A stretch of 64,000 nt of DNA from the NCBI GenBank assembly GCA_963777435.1, contig CAVZQT010000004.1:868001-932000 (forward strand), read 5' to 3'. The notes under the pieces were generated by a model. The model did not search any database and was not told where the DNA came from. It saw only the letters and a list, made by a program, of their open reading frames with translations. The position numbers were made by a program, and so were the translations under genes. Positions 8,472-18,444 of this stretch are shown here, in pieces (position 1 is the first letter of the stretch; each line of letters begins with the position of its first letter). Source of the stretch: AP-15 sp963777435 (GTDB lineage Bacteria; Pseudomonadota; Alphaproteobacteria; ATCC43930; CGMCC-115725).

Positions 8472-9538
8472 GATTTGGGCGCCACGCCGCCAGCCGGTTT
8501 CGCCGCTGGTTTTTGGGGAGAGCCGGAGCCGGCCGTCGTATCCTGTCGATAAAACAGGCCCTCGACGCGCGGCGGTGGAGCCCCCGGTTGGGCGGCAACC
8601 GTCATAATGCGGCTGATATTGGTGTTCAGGTCCACGACCGCATATTGGCCTTTGATGGCGTCCTGCCCCCGTGTGATCGTTACGTTGCCGAGCAGTGTAA
8701 CTATCCCCGTCTCGGCATTGTACACCCCGTAATCGCCGCGGCCGACATCGGTCGCCGTGACGACGACGACATGGCCCTGGGCATCGACGCGACTGATCTT
8801 CGAATTGCCTTGGCCGGGATCGGTCGGACCGCTTCCGGCGCCCGTCTTGGCGTGCGCCCTCTCGCCCTGTTTTGCGGGGCCCGGCGCCGGATTTGTCGAG
8901 GATGTTTTGGTCGCCGCTGGTTCGCCCGGTTTCGACCTCGTCCCGGGTTGGGCAGCGCTGGGTCCGCTCTTGTCCTTGACGAAATGGGCGGTCAGCACAT
9001 CGGCGCGGATGCGGCGGTCGCCACGGATCGCAATAGCATCGCCGCGCGCTACGGCAACCTGCTGCTGATCGTACCATTCGAGGCTGTCGCGCGCGGTCAC
9101 GACGTCGGTTGGGGTCGTCAATTTCAGATGCTTGCCAGTGATAATACCGATTTGTTGGTCGACATCGTAGATCGCCTGATCGCCAACCACGGTTTGGTTC
9201 GGCCCTTTGATTAGGACGTTACCATCGGCGTCGAGCCGGTAGACCTCGTTTCCGCCCTCCGCTGACTTGTTTTTGCTTGGCCGATAATGGGCCGTCAACG
9301 TGTCGGCATGCACCTCACTGGCGCCGCGCGCCGCCACGGCGTTACCGCGGGCGATATACACTTGCTTATCCTGCTGCCACTCGATGCCGGATTGCGCCGT
9401 TATGTTTATTGGCTGGGCATCGCGGGAAGGACCGAGAGGGTTGAGACCCTGCGCCGCCGCCGGAGCCGGCCGGAGCGCCAAAGCGGGGAGCAATACCGCG
9501 AGCGCCAGTCCCAGCCGCGGCTTCGAGCGACGGCCCAT
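8468..9538 (-). CDS. lptA: LPS transport periplasmic protein LptA, long form with two OstA-like units
   Basis: Periplasmic bridge that carries LPS between LptC and LptD. The 356-residue protein has a signal peptide (1-29, cleavage near PAAAQ) and then two similar beta-rich units. The first (about 48-135) has QVYIARGNAVAARG and GNVLIKGPNQTVVGD. The second begins at about 152 with QQVAVARGDAIAIRG and resumes at about 249 with VDAQGHVVVVTATD. Between the halves of the second unit lies a 60-residue insert (about 189-248) rich in Pro, Gly, Lys, Ser and Thr. Single-unit LptA proteins are about 180-200 residues. It sits between lptC and lptB as usual. Confidence 0.9.
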   Translation of the reverse strand: MGRRSKPRLGLALAVLLPALALRPAPAAAQGLNPLGPSRDAQPINITAQSGIEWQQDKQVYIARGNAVAARGASEVHADTLTAHYRPSKNKSAEGGNEVYRLDADGNVLIKGPNQTVVGDQAIYDVDQQIGIITGKHLKLTTPTDVVTARDSLEWYDQQQVAVARGDAIAIRGDRRIRADVLTAHFVKDKSGPSAAQPGTRSKPGEPAATKTSSTNPAPGPAKQGERAHAKTGAGSGPTDPGQGNSKISRVDAQGHVVVVTATDVGRGDYGVYNAETGIVTLLGNVTITRGQDAIKGQYAVVDLNTNISRIMTVAAQPGAPPPRVEGLFYRQDTTAGSGSPQKPAAKPAGGVAPKS

Positions 9539-9569
9539 TCAGGGCATCCGGCGCAGCGGCACGTCGCAC

Positions 9570-10511
9570 TCACTCGCCAACATTTTCGACTTTGCGCGCC
9601 GCGGGCGTACCCGCCGACGCCGAAATATTGGAATCATGCCGAACAAGATGATGAGGTCTCGCCGATTGATGCGTCGTCGAGGTGAAATGTCGGGCCCTTG
9701 GCAAGGTGGGTTGGGCAGGACTTAAGGCCACCGGTACGGCCGGCTTTGGGCTGACCGTTGCCGCCGCCGCGACCTCGACAAGGGCCGCGGTTTGCAGCAC
9801 CTTCGCGGGCGGCTCCGGGGGTTGGGCCACCGCCTTCGCCGGCTTCGTACCGCGCAGAATGGCTCGCAAATCCCCGGTGAAAATTATCGTGTTGCCCTTG
9901 TCGAGAAGACGGAACCCTTGCCCCCAGATGTCGCCGGAGGGACCATGTCCCTCGACCGGGACATTCCCTTCGGCGGTGTCGTTCGCCAAATTCGCATGCG
10001 CCCGCTGGGTCACGAAGCGGCTGCCGTTCTCGTGGGTCAGGGTAACGTCGTCAAACAGATCGAGCAGCTGTGGCTGCGACTGATACATCGCGGTACGAGC
10101 GGTCAGAACGACGGTGGTTCCGGCATGGACGAGCATTTCCGCCCGGGGCTTTTCGAGCGACATCAGGTCGCTGTGGTTGGGTAGTTGGTGGCCGACGGCG
10201 GCGGTGATCACATAGGGCCGGTTCAGCCGATCGGTGCCCGCATATCTTGGGTTCAACATGTTAAGCTCGCGGGCCTCGCGCAGATCGATCCCGGAAACCG
10301 TCAGGCGTACGGTCTCCAACAGCGGGGCGAGCCGCGGCCAGGCAGCGACGAGCAGCAACAACGCCGCCCCAATCATCGGCAGCAAGCGCTTGAGGAACGC
10401 GACGGCGCGGCTGTAGCCGTCCCCGCGCACGCGGCTCATCGGCGCCGGCACCGCGATCGGCGGCAGGGTTGGCTCAAAATTGGCGCGCGGCTCAAAAGCT
10501 TCCATAGCCAT
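9570..10511 (-). CDS. lptC: LPS export protein LptC with long C-terminal tail
   Basis: Bitopic inner-membrane protein that passes LPS from LptBFG to LptA. From ATG 10511 the protein has 313 residues: a cytoplasmic N-terminus, one membrane segment (LPMIGAALLLLVAAWPRLAP), and an LptC beta domain with NPRYAGTDRLNRPYVITAA and NDTAEGNVPVEGHGPSGDI. The last 85 or so residues form an Ala/Pro-rich then His/Ser/Thr-rich tail that is not part of the domain. It is first of the three lpt genes, 32 bases ahead of lptA and 10 bases after the isomerase gene. Confidence 0.88.
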   Translation of the reverse strand: MAMEAFEPRANFEPTLPPIAVPAPMSRVRGDGYSRAVAFLKRLLPMIGAALLLLVAAWPRLAPLLETVRLTVSGIDLREARELNMLNPRYAGTDRLNRPYVITAAVGHQLPNHSDLMSLEKPRAEMLVHAGTTVVLTARTAMYQSQPQLLDLFDDVTLTHENGSRFVTQRAHANLANDTAEGNVPVEGHGPSGDIWGQGFRLLDKGNTIIFTGDLRAILRGTKPAKAVAQPPEPPAKVLQTAALVEVAAAATVSPKPAVPVALSPAQPTLPRARHFTSTTHQSARPHHLVRHDSNISASAGTPAARKVENVGE

Positions 10512-10521
10512 GTTTGCCTGC

Positions 10522-11562
10522 TTACGCAATTCCCGCACGCAAACAATCATGCATATGCAAGAAGCCGATCGGACAACCCGTATTATCCGTGACAAACAAT
10601 GCGGTGATGGCAAACCGATTCATCAGCCCCAGCGCCTCCGCGGCCAGAGCATTGGGGCTGATCGTCTTAGGCGAACGGTGCATGATCTCGGCGACGCGGC
10701 GGCTCAGTAGGGAATCGCCCATATGCCGGCGCAGATCGCCATCGGTGACGACCCCGACCAACTGGCCTTCGCCATCGCGGACCCCGACACAACCAAAAGC
10801 CTTGGCTGTCATCACCAGAATTGCTTCGGACATCGGAGCGTCGGGCGGGACCATCGGCACGGCGTCACCGCTGTGCATGATTTCGACCACCCGCAACAGC
10901 CGCCGCCCCAGCCGGCCGCCGGGATGGAACAAGTGAAAATCGGCTGTCGAAAAGCCTCGACGCTCAAGGAGGGCAATGGCCAAGGCATCGCCCAGCGCCA
11001 TCATCGCTGTGGTCGACGTGGTCGGGGCCAGTCCCATAGGGCAGGCTTCCGCCGAGGCTGGCAACAGCAGAACCGCGTCGGCCGCCGCAGCAAGGGTCGA
11101 GTGCCAACCCGCCGTGACTGCGATCAGCGGGATATCGAACCGCCGCGAATACGCGATGATGTCGGCAAGCTCGGTGGTCTCCCCGGAGTTCGACAGGGCC
11201 AGGATTGCGTCTTCGGCGGCGATCATGCCGAGATCGCCGTGGCTCGCCTCGCCGGCATGGACGAATTGCGCCGGCGTCCCCGTTGACGCCAAGGTCGCGG
11301 CAATCTTGCGCGCGACATGGCCGCTCTTGCCGATACCGGTGACGATGATCCGTCCGCGAACGGCGGCGCAGAAATCGACCGCTGTTGAAAAAGTCCCGCC
11401 GAGCGCCGAGGAGAGCTTTTCGAGCCCGCTGATTTCGGCCTTTAGCACCCGCCTGGCAACGGCGAGATCGGTTTCACGGCGGCAGCTATTCGGGGGTGCC
11501 GCCGGGCCGATGTTCGCGGGTGCGACGGCAATCCTGCCGTTCACTGGCGAGGCCTGCACCAA
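10522..11562 (-). CDS. kdsD: KpsF/GutQ-type arabinose-5-phosphate isomerase
   Basis: Interconverts ribulose-5-phosphate and arabinose-5-phosphate, the first step to KDO for LPS. The 346-residue protein has a SIS sugar-isomerase domain (about 45-190) with VTGIGKSGHVARKIAATL and FVHAGEASHGDLGM, then a CBS pair in the C-terminal third (GVVTDGDLRRHMG and the final FAITALFVTDN). Length is normal. Its position directly upstream of lptC links KDO supply and LPS export in one operon. Confidence 0.93.
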   Translation of the reverse strand: MVQASPVNGRIAVAPANIGPAAPPNSCRRETDLAVARRVLKAEISGLEKLSSALGGTFSTAVDFCAAVRGRIIVTGIGKSGHVARKIAATLASTGTPAQFVHAGEASHGDLGMIAAEDAILALSNSGETTELADIIAYSRRFDIPLIAVTAGWHSTLAAAADAVLLLPASAEACPMGLAPTTSTTAMMALGDALAIALLERRGFSTADFHLFHPGGRLGRRLLRVVEIMHSGDAVPMVPPDAPMSEAILVMTAKAFGCVGVRDGEGQLVGVVTDGDLRRHMGDSLLSRRVAEIMHRSPKTISPNALAAEALGLMNRFAITALFVTDNTGCPIGFLHMHDCLRAGIA

Positions 11563-11612
11563 ACCGCTCGAAATAATGGCACCGTGACGAAGTCCTCCCC
11601 TATGCGCACGAT

Positions 11613-12224
11613 TCAGTGCGCGAAGATGTCTTGCTCCGCCCAGCCGCCGAGATCAAGCAACACGCGGTGAGGCAAAAAAGCGAAAGCCGCGTCAGCCAGG
11701 GTTGCCCGCCCCTCGCGCGCCAGTATCGCATCGAGCCGTGCGCGCAAGGCATGCAGGTGCAGCACGTCCGAAGCGGCGTATCGCAATTGTTCCTCAGTCA
11801 ATGTCGCGGCGCCCCAGTCCGAACTCTGCTGCTGCTTCGACAAGTCGACATTTAGGAGGTCTTTGCACAAATCTCGCAGACCATGACGATCGGTGAAGGT
11901 GCGCGCCAAGCGCGAGGCAATCTTGGTGCAGTAGATCGGTAAGGCCATGACCCCAAGGTAATGGTAGATCATAGCAAGATCAAACCGGGCGAAATGAAAC
12001 AGCTTGGTCACGCACGGATCGCCGAACAGTTCGCGCAACCGCGGCGAATCGTATAGGCCGGGCGCGAATTGAACCAGGTGCGCGTCGCCGTCGCCGCCCG
12101 AAAGCTGGACGACGCATAAGCGGTCGCGATGCGGGTTGAGGCCCATCGCTTCGGTGTCCACCGCTACCGCAGCGCCAAAATCGACGCCCTCGGGAAGATC
12201 GCCGCGATGAAGCCAATAGGTCAT
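11613..12224 (-). CDS. rnd: Ribonuclease D family 3'-5' exonuclease (short form)
   Basis: DEDD-type 3'-5' exoribonuclease, probably for tRNA or stable-RNA 3' processing. The 203-residue protein has VAVDTEAMGLNPHRDRL (motif I with Asp and Glu), KLFHFARFDLAMI (motif II) and LRYAASDVLHLHAL (motif III with Tyr and Asp). It lacks the C-terminal HRDC domain of long RNase D, as is common for the short alphaproteobacterial version. A tRNA-Leu gene on the same strand lies 32 bases upstream of its start. Confidence 0.92.
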   Translation of the reverse strand: MTYWLHRGDLPEGVDFGAAVAVDTEAMGLNPHRDRLCVVQLSGGDGDAHLVQFAPGLYDSPRLRELFGDPCVTKLFHFARFDLAMIYHYLGVMALPIYCTKIASRLARTFTDRHGLRDLCKDLLNVDLSKQQQSSDWGAATLTEEQLRYAASDVLHLHALRARLDAILAREGRATLADAAFAFLPHRVLLDLGGWAEQDIFAH

Positions 12225-12256
12225 TCGGCGTTAACGCGCAAAATTTCCTCGAAATT

Positions 12257-12344
12257 TGGTGCCCAGGAGAAGACTCGAACTTCCACGAGCTAATCGCCCA
12301 CTAGAACCTGAATTTAGCGCGTCTACCAATTCCGCCACCTGGGC
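12257..12344 (-). tRNA. tRNA-Leu (anticodon CAG)
   Basis: The reverse strand gives an 88-nt class II tRNA including an encoded CCA. The acceptor strands GCCCAGG and CCTGGGC pair fully. The D arm has AATTGGTAGAC, the anticodon loop is TTCAGGT (anticodon CAG), a long variable arm typical of Leu tRNA follows, and the T arm has loop TTCGAGT. One oddity: the anticodon stem CTAAA/TCTAG has an A-C mismatch at the fourth pair, where CTAGA would pair perfectly. Confidence 0.93.
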
Positions 12345-12562
12345 GTGTCAGAGCGCTGGGAAATAAGCCTGCACCCCGACGATGTCAACGAAGTTACGTC
12401 CGGCGAGCGGCGGCTGATCTTATCATTGTGCCTGGAGCAGCGTCCTGTCATAGGTCCAGCCACGGGCGGTGATTGCCGATCGGTGGGCGAGTATCTGCCG
12501 ATGTATGTTGGCCGCGCGGCCAACGAAGGCGAACCGGGCCAATCGTCATCAATTATTGTCGG

Positions 12563-13669
12563 ATGTCGAAGCGTTGCTGTCCGCTGCGCGCGGCACTGAT
12601 CCTGATCACCCTCTGGCTTGGTCCTAATTTCGCATAGGCGCAACCAGCACCGCCTGCCGTGCTTGTGGCGCCAGCGGAAATGCAGGATGTGTCAGGCGCG
12701 GCCGAATTTGTCGGACGCGTCAAGGCGATCGAAAAGGTAGATCTGCGGGCCCGCGTCACCGGCTTTCTCGGGCCGTGGCTGTTCCAGGAAGGCGATCGGG
12801 TAAAGGCAGATCAGACCGTTTTCACTCTCGATGCGGCGCCATTTGAGGCCACCCTGGCGCAACGCAAGGCCGAGGTCGCATCTGCCGCCGCCACGCTTGC
12901 TTATAGCGACCTTCAGACACGGCGCGGCCGCGAGCTGATCAAGACCAAGACGATCCCGCAGCAGGAGCTCGACCAGCGCGAATCGACCTTGCTCAAAGCT
13001 CGCGCCAGCCTCGAACAGGCGCAGGCGGCGCAGCGATCCGCCGAGGTCGATTTGTCCTATACGCAGATCAAAAGCCCGATCACGGGCCGCATCGGCCAAG
13101 CCGCGTTCTCGCCCGGAAATCTCGTCGGCCCCAACAGCGGGGTGCTCGCGACCGTGATCAAACAGGACCCGATCCAGGTAGTCTTTAATGTAAGCCAGCG
13201 TCAGCTGCAGGAGGAACGGCACGTCGCCCCGAAAGAGCAGCTCGACGCGATCGTCGCTCGTTTGCGTCTCGCCGACGGATCGACCTACGGGGAGCCCGGA
13301 AAGCTCGATTTTATTGGCCACCTGGCCGATCCCAACACGGATTCGATCCCGCTGCGCGCGGTCTTTCCCAATCCAAAAGGCTTCCTCGCCGACGGGATGA
13401 GTGTGCGTGTGCTCCTTGAGATTGGCAAGCCGATGCAGGCGCTGGTGATTCCGCAATCGGCGATCGCCGAAGATCAGGGTGGAACCTACGTCTTCGTCGT
13501 GGATGCGCAGAACAAGGCGATCCAGCGACCGGTCAGGGTCGATATGCAGCGCGACGGGACCGCGGTGGTCAAGGATGGCCTCGCCGCCGGCGACCGGGTG
13601 ATCGTACAGGGCCAGGCGCGGGTGCGTCCCGGGCTTACCGTAGCGCCAAGCAACACGCCGCCGGCCTGA
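12563..13669 (+). CDS. RND efflux periplasmic adaptor (membrane fusion protein) with an in-frame amber codon
   Basis: AcrA/HlyD-type adaptor linking an RND pump to the outer membrane. The main body (from GTG 12659, 336 residues) has the barrel-sandwich segments GRVKAIEKVDLRARVTGFL and SPITGRIGQAAFSPGNLVG, coiled-coil helices between them, and ALVIPQSAIAEDQGGTYVFV. Upstream in the same frame, ATG 12563 begins a typical signal peptide (MSKRCCPLRAALILITLWL) ending FA, then a TAG at 12635-12637, then AQPAPPAV. Reading the TAG as CAG would complete a normal secreted adaptor. As written, translation would have to restart without a signal peptide, so the gene may be inactive. Confidence 0.85.
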
Positions 13670-13693
13670 GCGGGTGCAACAGGGGACCCGCCG

Positions 13694-16600
13694 ATGATTT
13701 CGGCCATCTTTGTCGATCGTCCGCGGCTCGCGATCGTCATTTCCATCCTGATCACCCTTGCCGGCCTGATCGCGCTAAAGGTAATCCCGATCACGCAGTT
13801 TCCCGACATCGTCCCGCCCGAGGTGTTGGTTACGACCACCTATCCCGGCGCCAACGCCGAAGTCGTCGAGCAGACCGTGGCGCAAGTTATCGAGCGCGAG
13901 GTCAACGGCGTCTCGAGCATGCTCTATATGCGCTCGACATCGGGCAATGACGGTTCCTACAGCCTGACCGTGTCGTTCGCGGTCGGCACCGATCCTGAGA
14001 CCAACACGGTCAATGTTCAAAACCGGGTGCAACGGGCGATGTCGCGGTTGCCTTCCGAGGTGCAGGCAAACGGTGTCTGGGTCGAAAAGCAATCCTCGGC
14101 GATCCTGCAGGTTGTCGTGCTGCGCTCGCCCAAAGGGACGCGCGACGCCCTGTTCCTGTCCAACTACATGCTGATCAACGTCCGCGACGCGATCACCCGC
14201 ATCCCGGGCGTTGGCCAGGCCAACATGTTCGGCCAGCAAGACTATGCGATGCGCATCTGGCTCGACATGAACCGATTGACAGCGCTCGGATTAACCCCGC
14301 AGGACGTCATTACCGCGGTGCGCGCGCAAAACGTCCAGGCCGCTGTAGGCCGGATCGGCGGCGCGCCGGTTGTCGAAGCGCGACAGCGCATGATCCCGCT
14401 TACGACGCAAGGGCGGCTCGAAACCCCCGAGCAATTCGGCGCGATCGTCGTGCGCGCTCAACCGAACGGCTCGCTGATCCGAGTGAGCGACGTGGCGCGG
14501 GTCGAACTCGGCGCGCAATCCGCCGATGTGTTCTCGACTTTTAATGGCCAGACCGCGTCGGCGATGGGCGTCTACCTGGCGCCGGGCGCGAATGCCGTCG
14601 CCACCGGGCAAAGCGTGCGACGAGCAATGGAGGAAAGGGCCAGCGCTTCCCCCAAGATGTGACTTGGGAAATCCCGTACGACACGACTGTCTTTGTTACC
14701 AGCTCGATCCACAAAGTGGTCTCGACCTTGCTCGAGGCCTTTGCGCTGGTGGCGATCGTCGTCTTTGTCTTTCTCGGCAAGCTGCGCGCCACCGTGGTGC
14801 CGATCGTTGCGGTGCCGGTAGCCCTAATCGGCGCTTTCGCGGTGATGCTCGCAATCGGCTTTTCCGCTAACACGATCTCGCTGTTGGCGCTGGTATTGGC
14901 GATCGGAATTGTCGTCGACGACGCGATCGTCGCCGTCGAAGCGGTCGAGCACATGATGGCCGAGCACCCTGAGATGTCGCCGGCTGACGCGACCAAAGCC
15001 GCGATGGGCCTGATCACCGGGCCGATCATTGCAATCACGCTGGTGCTGCTGTCGGTGTTCGTTCCGGTCGCGTTCATCCCCGGCATCGTCGGCCAGCTAG
15101 ATCAGCAATTCGCGGTCGCGGTGTCGGTTTCGATGCTGATTTCGGCGGTCAACGCGCTGACCCTGTCGCCGGCGCTCTGCGCTTTGCTGCTGCGCCATGG
15201 TGGACCGCCCAGCCGGGTCATCCGCGCGATGCAGGGCGGTATCGACGCCATGCAGCGCAGCTATGCTGGCGTTGTCCGGCGGCTGGCGCCGCGAATGCTG
15301 CTGAATTTGACACTAATCGGGGCCGCCGTCGTCCTGATCGTCTGGTTTGCCCGCGCCGTCCCTTCGGGCTTTCTACCAGAGGAGGATCAGGGCGCCTTGC
15401 TGGTCGAGGCGCAGTTGCCCGAGGGCGCCTCGCTCAACCGCACCAGCCAAGTCGCGTCCGATGTCGAGCGCATCGCCAAGGCGACCCCGGGTGTTGCAGC
15501 GGTGACCTCGATCGTCGGCTACAGCATTCTCGACGGCATCGCCCAGTCGAATAAATCGGCGTTTTTTGTCACGCTTGCCCCATTCGACGAGCGCACAGCT
15601 TCGGTCGAAAGCGTGTGGGGCGTCCTCGCCCATTTGCGCGCCGAGTTTGCCAAATTGCCGGCGGCGATTGTCGTGCCGTTTAACCTGCCGCCGATCATCG
15701 GGCTCGGCACCGGGGCCGGGTTTGAGTACCAGCTGCAATCCTATTCGGGGGCGCCGGCGAACGAGATGGCCGCGGTCGCGCGCGGGCTGGTGCAGGCGGC
15801 GAACGCCAACCCGGCATTGGCCGGCGTTTTCACCACCTATGGCGCCTCGACGCCGCTGATCCGGCTCGACATCGACCGCGAGCGGGCCGAGACCTTGGGC
15901 ATCAGCATCAGCAATATCTTCCCCGCGCTGCAGGCCGCGCTCGGCGGCTATTACGTCAACGACTTCAATAAATTCGGCCGCACCTGGCAGGTCATCCTGC
16001 AGGCCGAGGCGCCGCAGCGCATGGATGTCGACGACATCTTCGAGGTGCATGTTCGGGCGGCGAACGGCGCCTTGGTGCCGATCCGCACCCTCGCCACGAT
16101 CGAGAATGTGCTTGGGCCCGGCTACATCTACCGGTTCAACAATCTGCGCGCGGTCGCGATCCAGGGGCAGCCGGCGCCGGACTATTCCTCGGGTCAGGCA
16201 TTGGCGGCGATGGAGCAAGTGTCGAAGACCACCCTGCCATCCGGCTTTGGCTATTCATGGAGCGGCACCGCCTACCAGGAAAAGATTGCCGCCGGTCAGA
16301 CCACAATTATCCTCGCGCTTGCGGTGCTGTTCGCCTATTTGGTGCTCGTCGGCCTCTATGAATCCTGGGCGATGCCGGCCGCAGTCATCGTCTCGATTAC
16401 CGTTGGCCTGGCGGGCGCGCTCGGCGGGCTGTTGCTGACCGGGCTACCGAACGACGTCTTCGCGCAGATCGGCATTGTCGTGTTGATAGCGCTCGCCGCC
16501 AAGAACGCGATCCTGATCGTCGAATTCGCGATGGAGGCGCGGCGCAATGGTCTCGGCGTCGCCGAGGCGGCATTGAACGGCGCTCGCGCCCGCTTCCGCG

Positions 16601-16863
16601 CGGTCATGATGACTTCCTTCGCCTTTATTCTAGGGCTCGTACCCTTGCTGGTCTCAGGTGGTGCGGGTGCGGTCACCCGGCACGCGGTCGCGACCGCGGT
16701 GTTCTTCGGCATGCTCGCCGCTTCGGTGATCGGCATCTTCCTAATCCCCAGCCTCTATGTCGTCTTTCAGCGGCTGCGGGATGCGGTCAAAGGTCTGGCC
16801 GGCATCCCGCCGACCGCCGGCCCGATCGAGCACCCGGCCGAAACCAAGACCGCCGCGGAATAG
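13694..16863 (+). CDS. RND multidrug efflux transporter, split by a 1-base frameshift
   Basis: Inner-membrane proton-driven pump of the AcrB/MexB type. The first part (13694-14662) has the N-terminal TM1 (ISILITLAGLIALKVIP) and porter motifs such as STSGNDGSYSLTVSFAVGTD. The second (about 14637-16863) has TM4 with the proton-relay Asp pair (IGIVVDDAIVAVE) and the C-terminal helices (AAKNAILIVEFAMEAR). The frames switch at GGAAAGGG 14632-14639. One extra A gives MEEKGQRFPQDVTWEIP and a 1056-residue protein of normal length. The apparent GTG start at 14659 is therefore an artefact of the shift. It follows the adaptor by 24 bases; no outer-membrane factor gene is adjacent. Confidence 0.9.
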
Positions 16864-16938
16864 CCGACTTGCGGCCTTTGCTGGGCGCTCCCGATTTGGG
16901 AGGCGCAGAACCCCGTCGATTTTGCGCTTGGCTGCGCG

Positions 16939-18417
16939 CTAATCCCACGCTGGTTCGGCGGCGGCGTGGCGGCCGGAGATGCGGCCAAAGGCGAGACACT
17001 CGCCGATGTTGCCGGTGCCCTGATAGAGATAGCTGTAGATTGAGCCGAGTTCGCCGGCGCTGTAGAGCCGCGGGATCGGGGTGCCGTTGGGGCGCACGAT
17101 CTGGGCCTTTTCGTTGCGCCGCGGGCCGCCCTGGGTGTTGAGCATCGAAGGCGACAATTCGACGGCATAAAACGGTCCGTCGGCGATGGGCTCCATCATC
17201 AGGGTTCGGCCGAACTCCGGGTCGTGAGCGGCATCGCAATAGCGGTTCCATCTGCCGACGGTGCTGGTCAGCGCCGTGGGCTCCAATCCCAGGATTGCGG
17301 CGAGATCAGCGAGGCTGTCCGCGGTCTTGACCCAGCCTTTGGCCTGTTCGGCGCGGTTGTCCTCGCTCCATTCGTAGCGCTCGATGATCTGCGTCCAGCC
17401 ATGGCTTGGGTGCTTGTCATAAAGAGGGCCGGCAGAAAACAGCGCGTGATCGAAAATCATGAACATCGGGCACGGCGTCGATAATGGCAGCCAGCGCCCG
17501 TTAACCGGAACTTTGCCGTGCCGGGTTTTGTACTTTTCGTCGGTAAAGCGTCGGGCGTCGGGACCGACCACGACCATGCCGCCCGGCAGCACTTTGCTGT
17601 AGTGCAAGGCCTGCATTGAAAACGAGGTCCGGATCTCCGGGACTTTTAACGCCATCGAGGGGCCGGCGTAATTATTCATGTGCCAGAGATCGGCGCCGAC
17701 CGACATCGCCATCGTGATGCCGTCGCCTTCGTTGTAAGGCGAGCCCGAAGTATAGCAGTAAGGCACGCCGGGCAAGTAATCGCGGATCATTTGCTGGTTG
17801 TTTTCAAAGCCGCCGCAAGTCAGCACCACCCCTCGCCGCGCTTTGAGATAAATCGGCTTATTTCTCCGCTCGGCGCGAACCCCGAGAATTTCCTTGCTGC
17901 AGTCGTGCTGGATCAGTTCTCGGCCCGGCGTTTCGTAAAGAATGCGAATCGGACGCTGTTTAACGAGGCTCTCGAACCGTTTCCAGGTGTAGGAATAGCC
18001 ATAGGTCGGCCCGTCGTGGAATTTATGCACGCTTCTCGAGCCCGGCAGATCCGGGAACTCGATCCCGACCGGCGGATGCTGATGCTCCTGCGGGTCACCG
18101 CCGAGGCTCTCGAGCCACGCATTGTTGCGGCACATCTCCTCCGCCCACACCCGCACCATCGGCTCCGGTACGGTGTAGGCTCCGCACAATGCGGTCAAAT
18201 AGGCGGCGGCATCCTCGGCGCAGGACGTATTGAGGTATCCCTGACCCGCGACCCGGGTGTTGCCGCCATGCTCGCCTTCGGGCGCCTTTTCGAGTATCAC
18301 GACATCGGCGCCAAGCTCGTGGGCCGTGACGGCGGCGGCGACACCCGCTGCTCCGAACCCGACGACCACGACATCGGCCTCGAAGTGCCATTTCTCTGGC
18401 ACTGAAAGTTGCTTCAT
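16939..18417 (-). CDS. FAD-dependent oxidoreductase of the fumarate reductase/ketosteroid dehydrogenase group
   Basis: A 492-residue flavoprotein. It has the N-terminal FAD site VVVGFGAAGVAAAVTAHELG followed by the acidic end VVILEKA, and a GG-rich substrate/FAD loop (HGGNTRVAGQG). The C-terminal FAD-binding part has YSAGELGSIYSYLYQGTGN. The fold is that of FAD-binding dehydrogenases related to fumarate reductase flavoproteins and 3-ketosteroid dehydrogenases. The substrate cannot be predicted. No signal peptide is seen. I prefer ATG 18417 (MKQLSVPEKW); an upstream ATG would add six residues. It lies 27 bases after the OsmC-like gene on the same strand and may share its transcript. Confidence 0.85.
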   Translation of the reverse strand: MKQLSVPEKWHFEADVVVVGFGAAGVAAAVTAHELGADVVILEKAPEGEHGGNTRVAGQGYLNTSCAEDAAAYLTALCGAYTVPEPMVRVWAEEMCRNNAWLESLGGDPQEHQHPPVGIEFPDLPGSRSVHKFHDGPTYGYSYTWKRFESLVKQRPIRILYETPGRELIQHDCSKEILGVRAERRNKPIYLKARRGVVLTCGGFENNQQMIRDYLPGVPYCYTSGSPYNEGDGITMAMSVGADLWHMNNYAGPSMALKVPEIRTSFSMQALHYSKVLPGGMVVVGPDARRFTDEKYKTRHGKVPVNGRWLPLSTPCPMFMIFDHALFSAGPLYDKHPSHGWTQIIERYEWSEDNRAEQAKGWVKTADSLADLAAILGLEPTALTSTVGRWNRYCDAAHDPEFGRTLMMEPIADGPFYAVELSPSMLNTQGGPRRNEKAQIVRPNGTPIPRLYSAGELGSIYSYLYQGTGNIGECLAFGRISGRHAAAEPAWD

Positions 18418-18444
18418 CGCCGGTTCTGAGCGCATCGGGTTGGC

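Noticed and set aside
8472..9077. Upstream extension of lptB to a 482-residue protein
   Set aside because: The added part is lptA read in another frame; LptB similarity begins only after ATG 8471.
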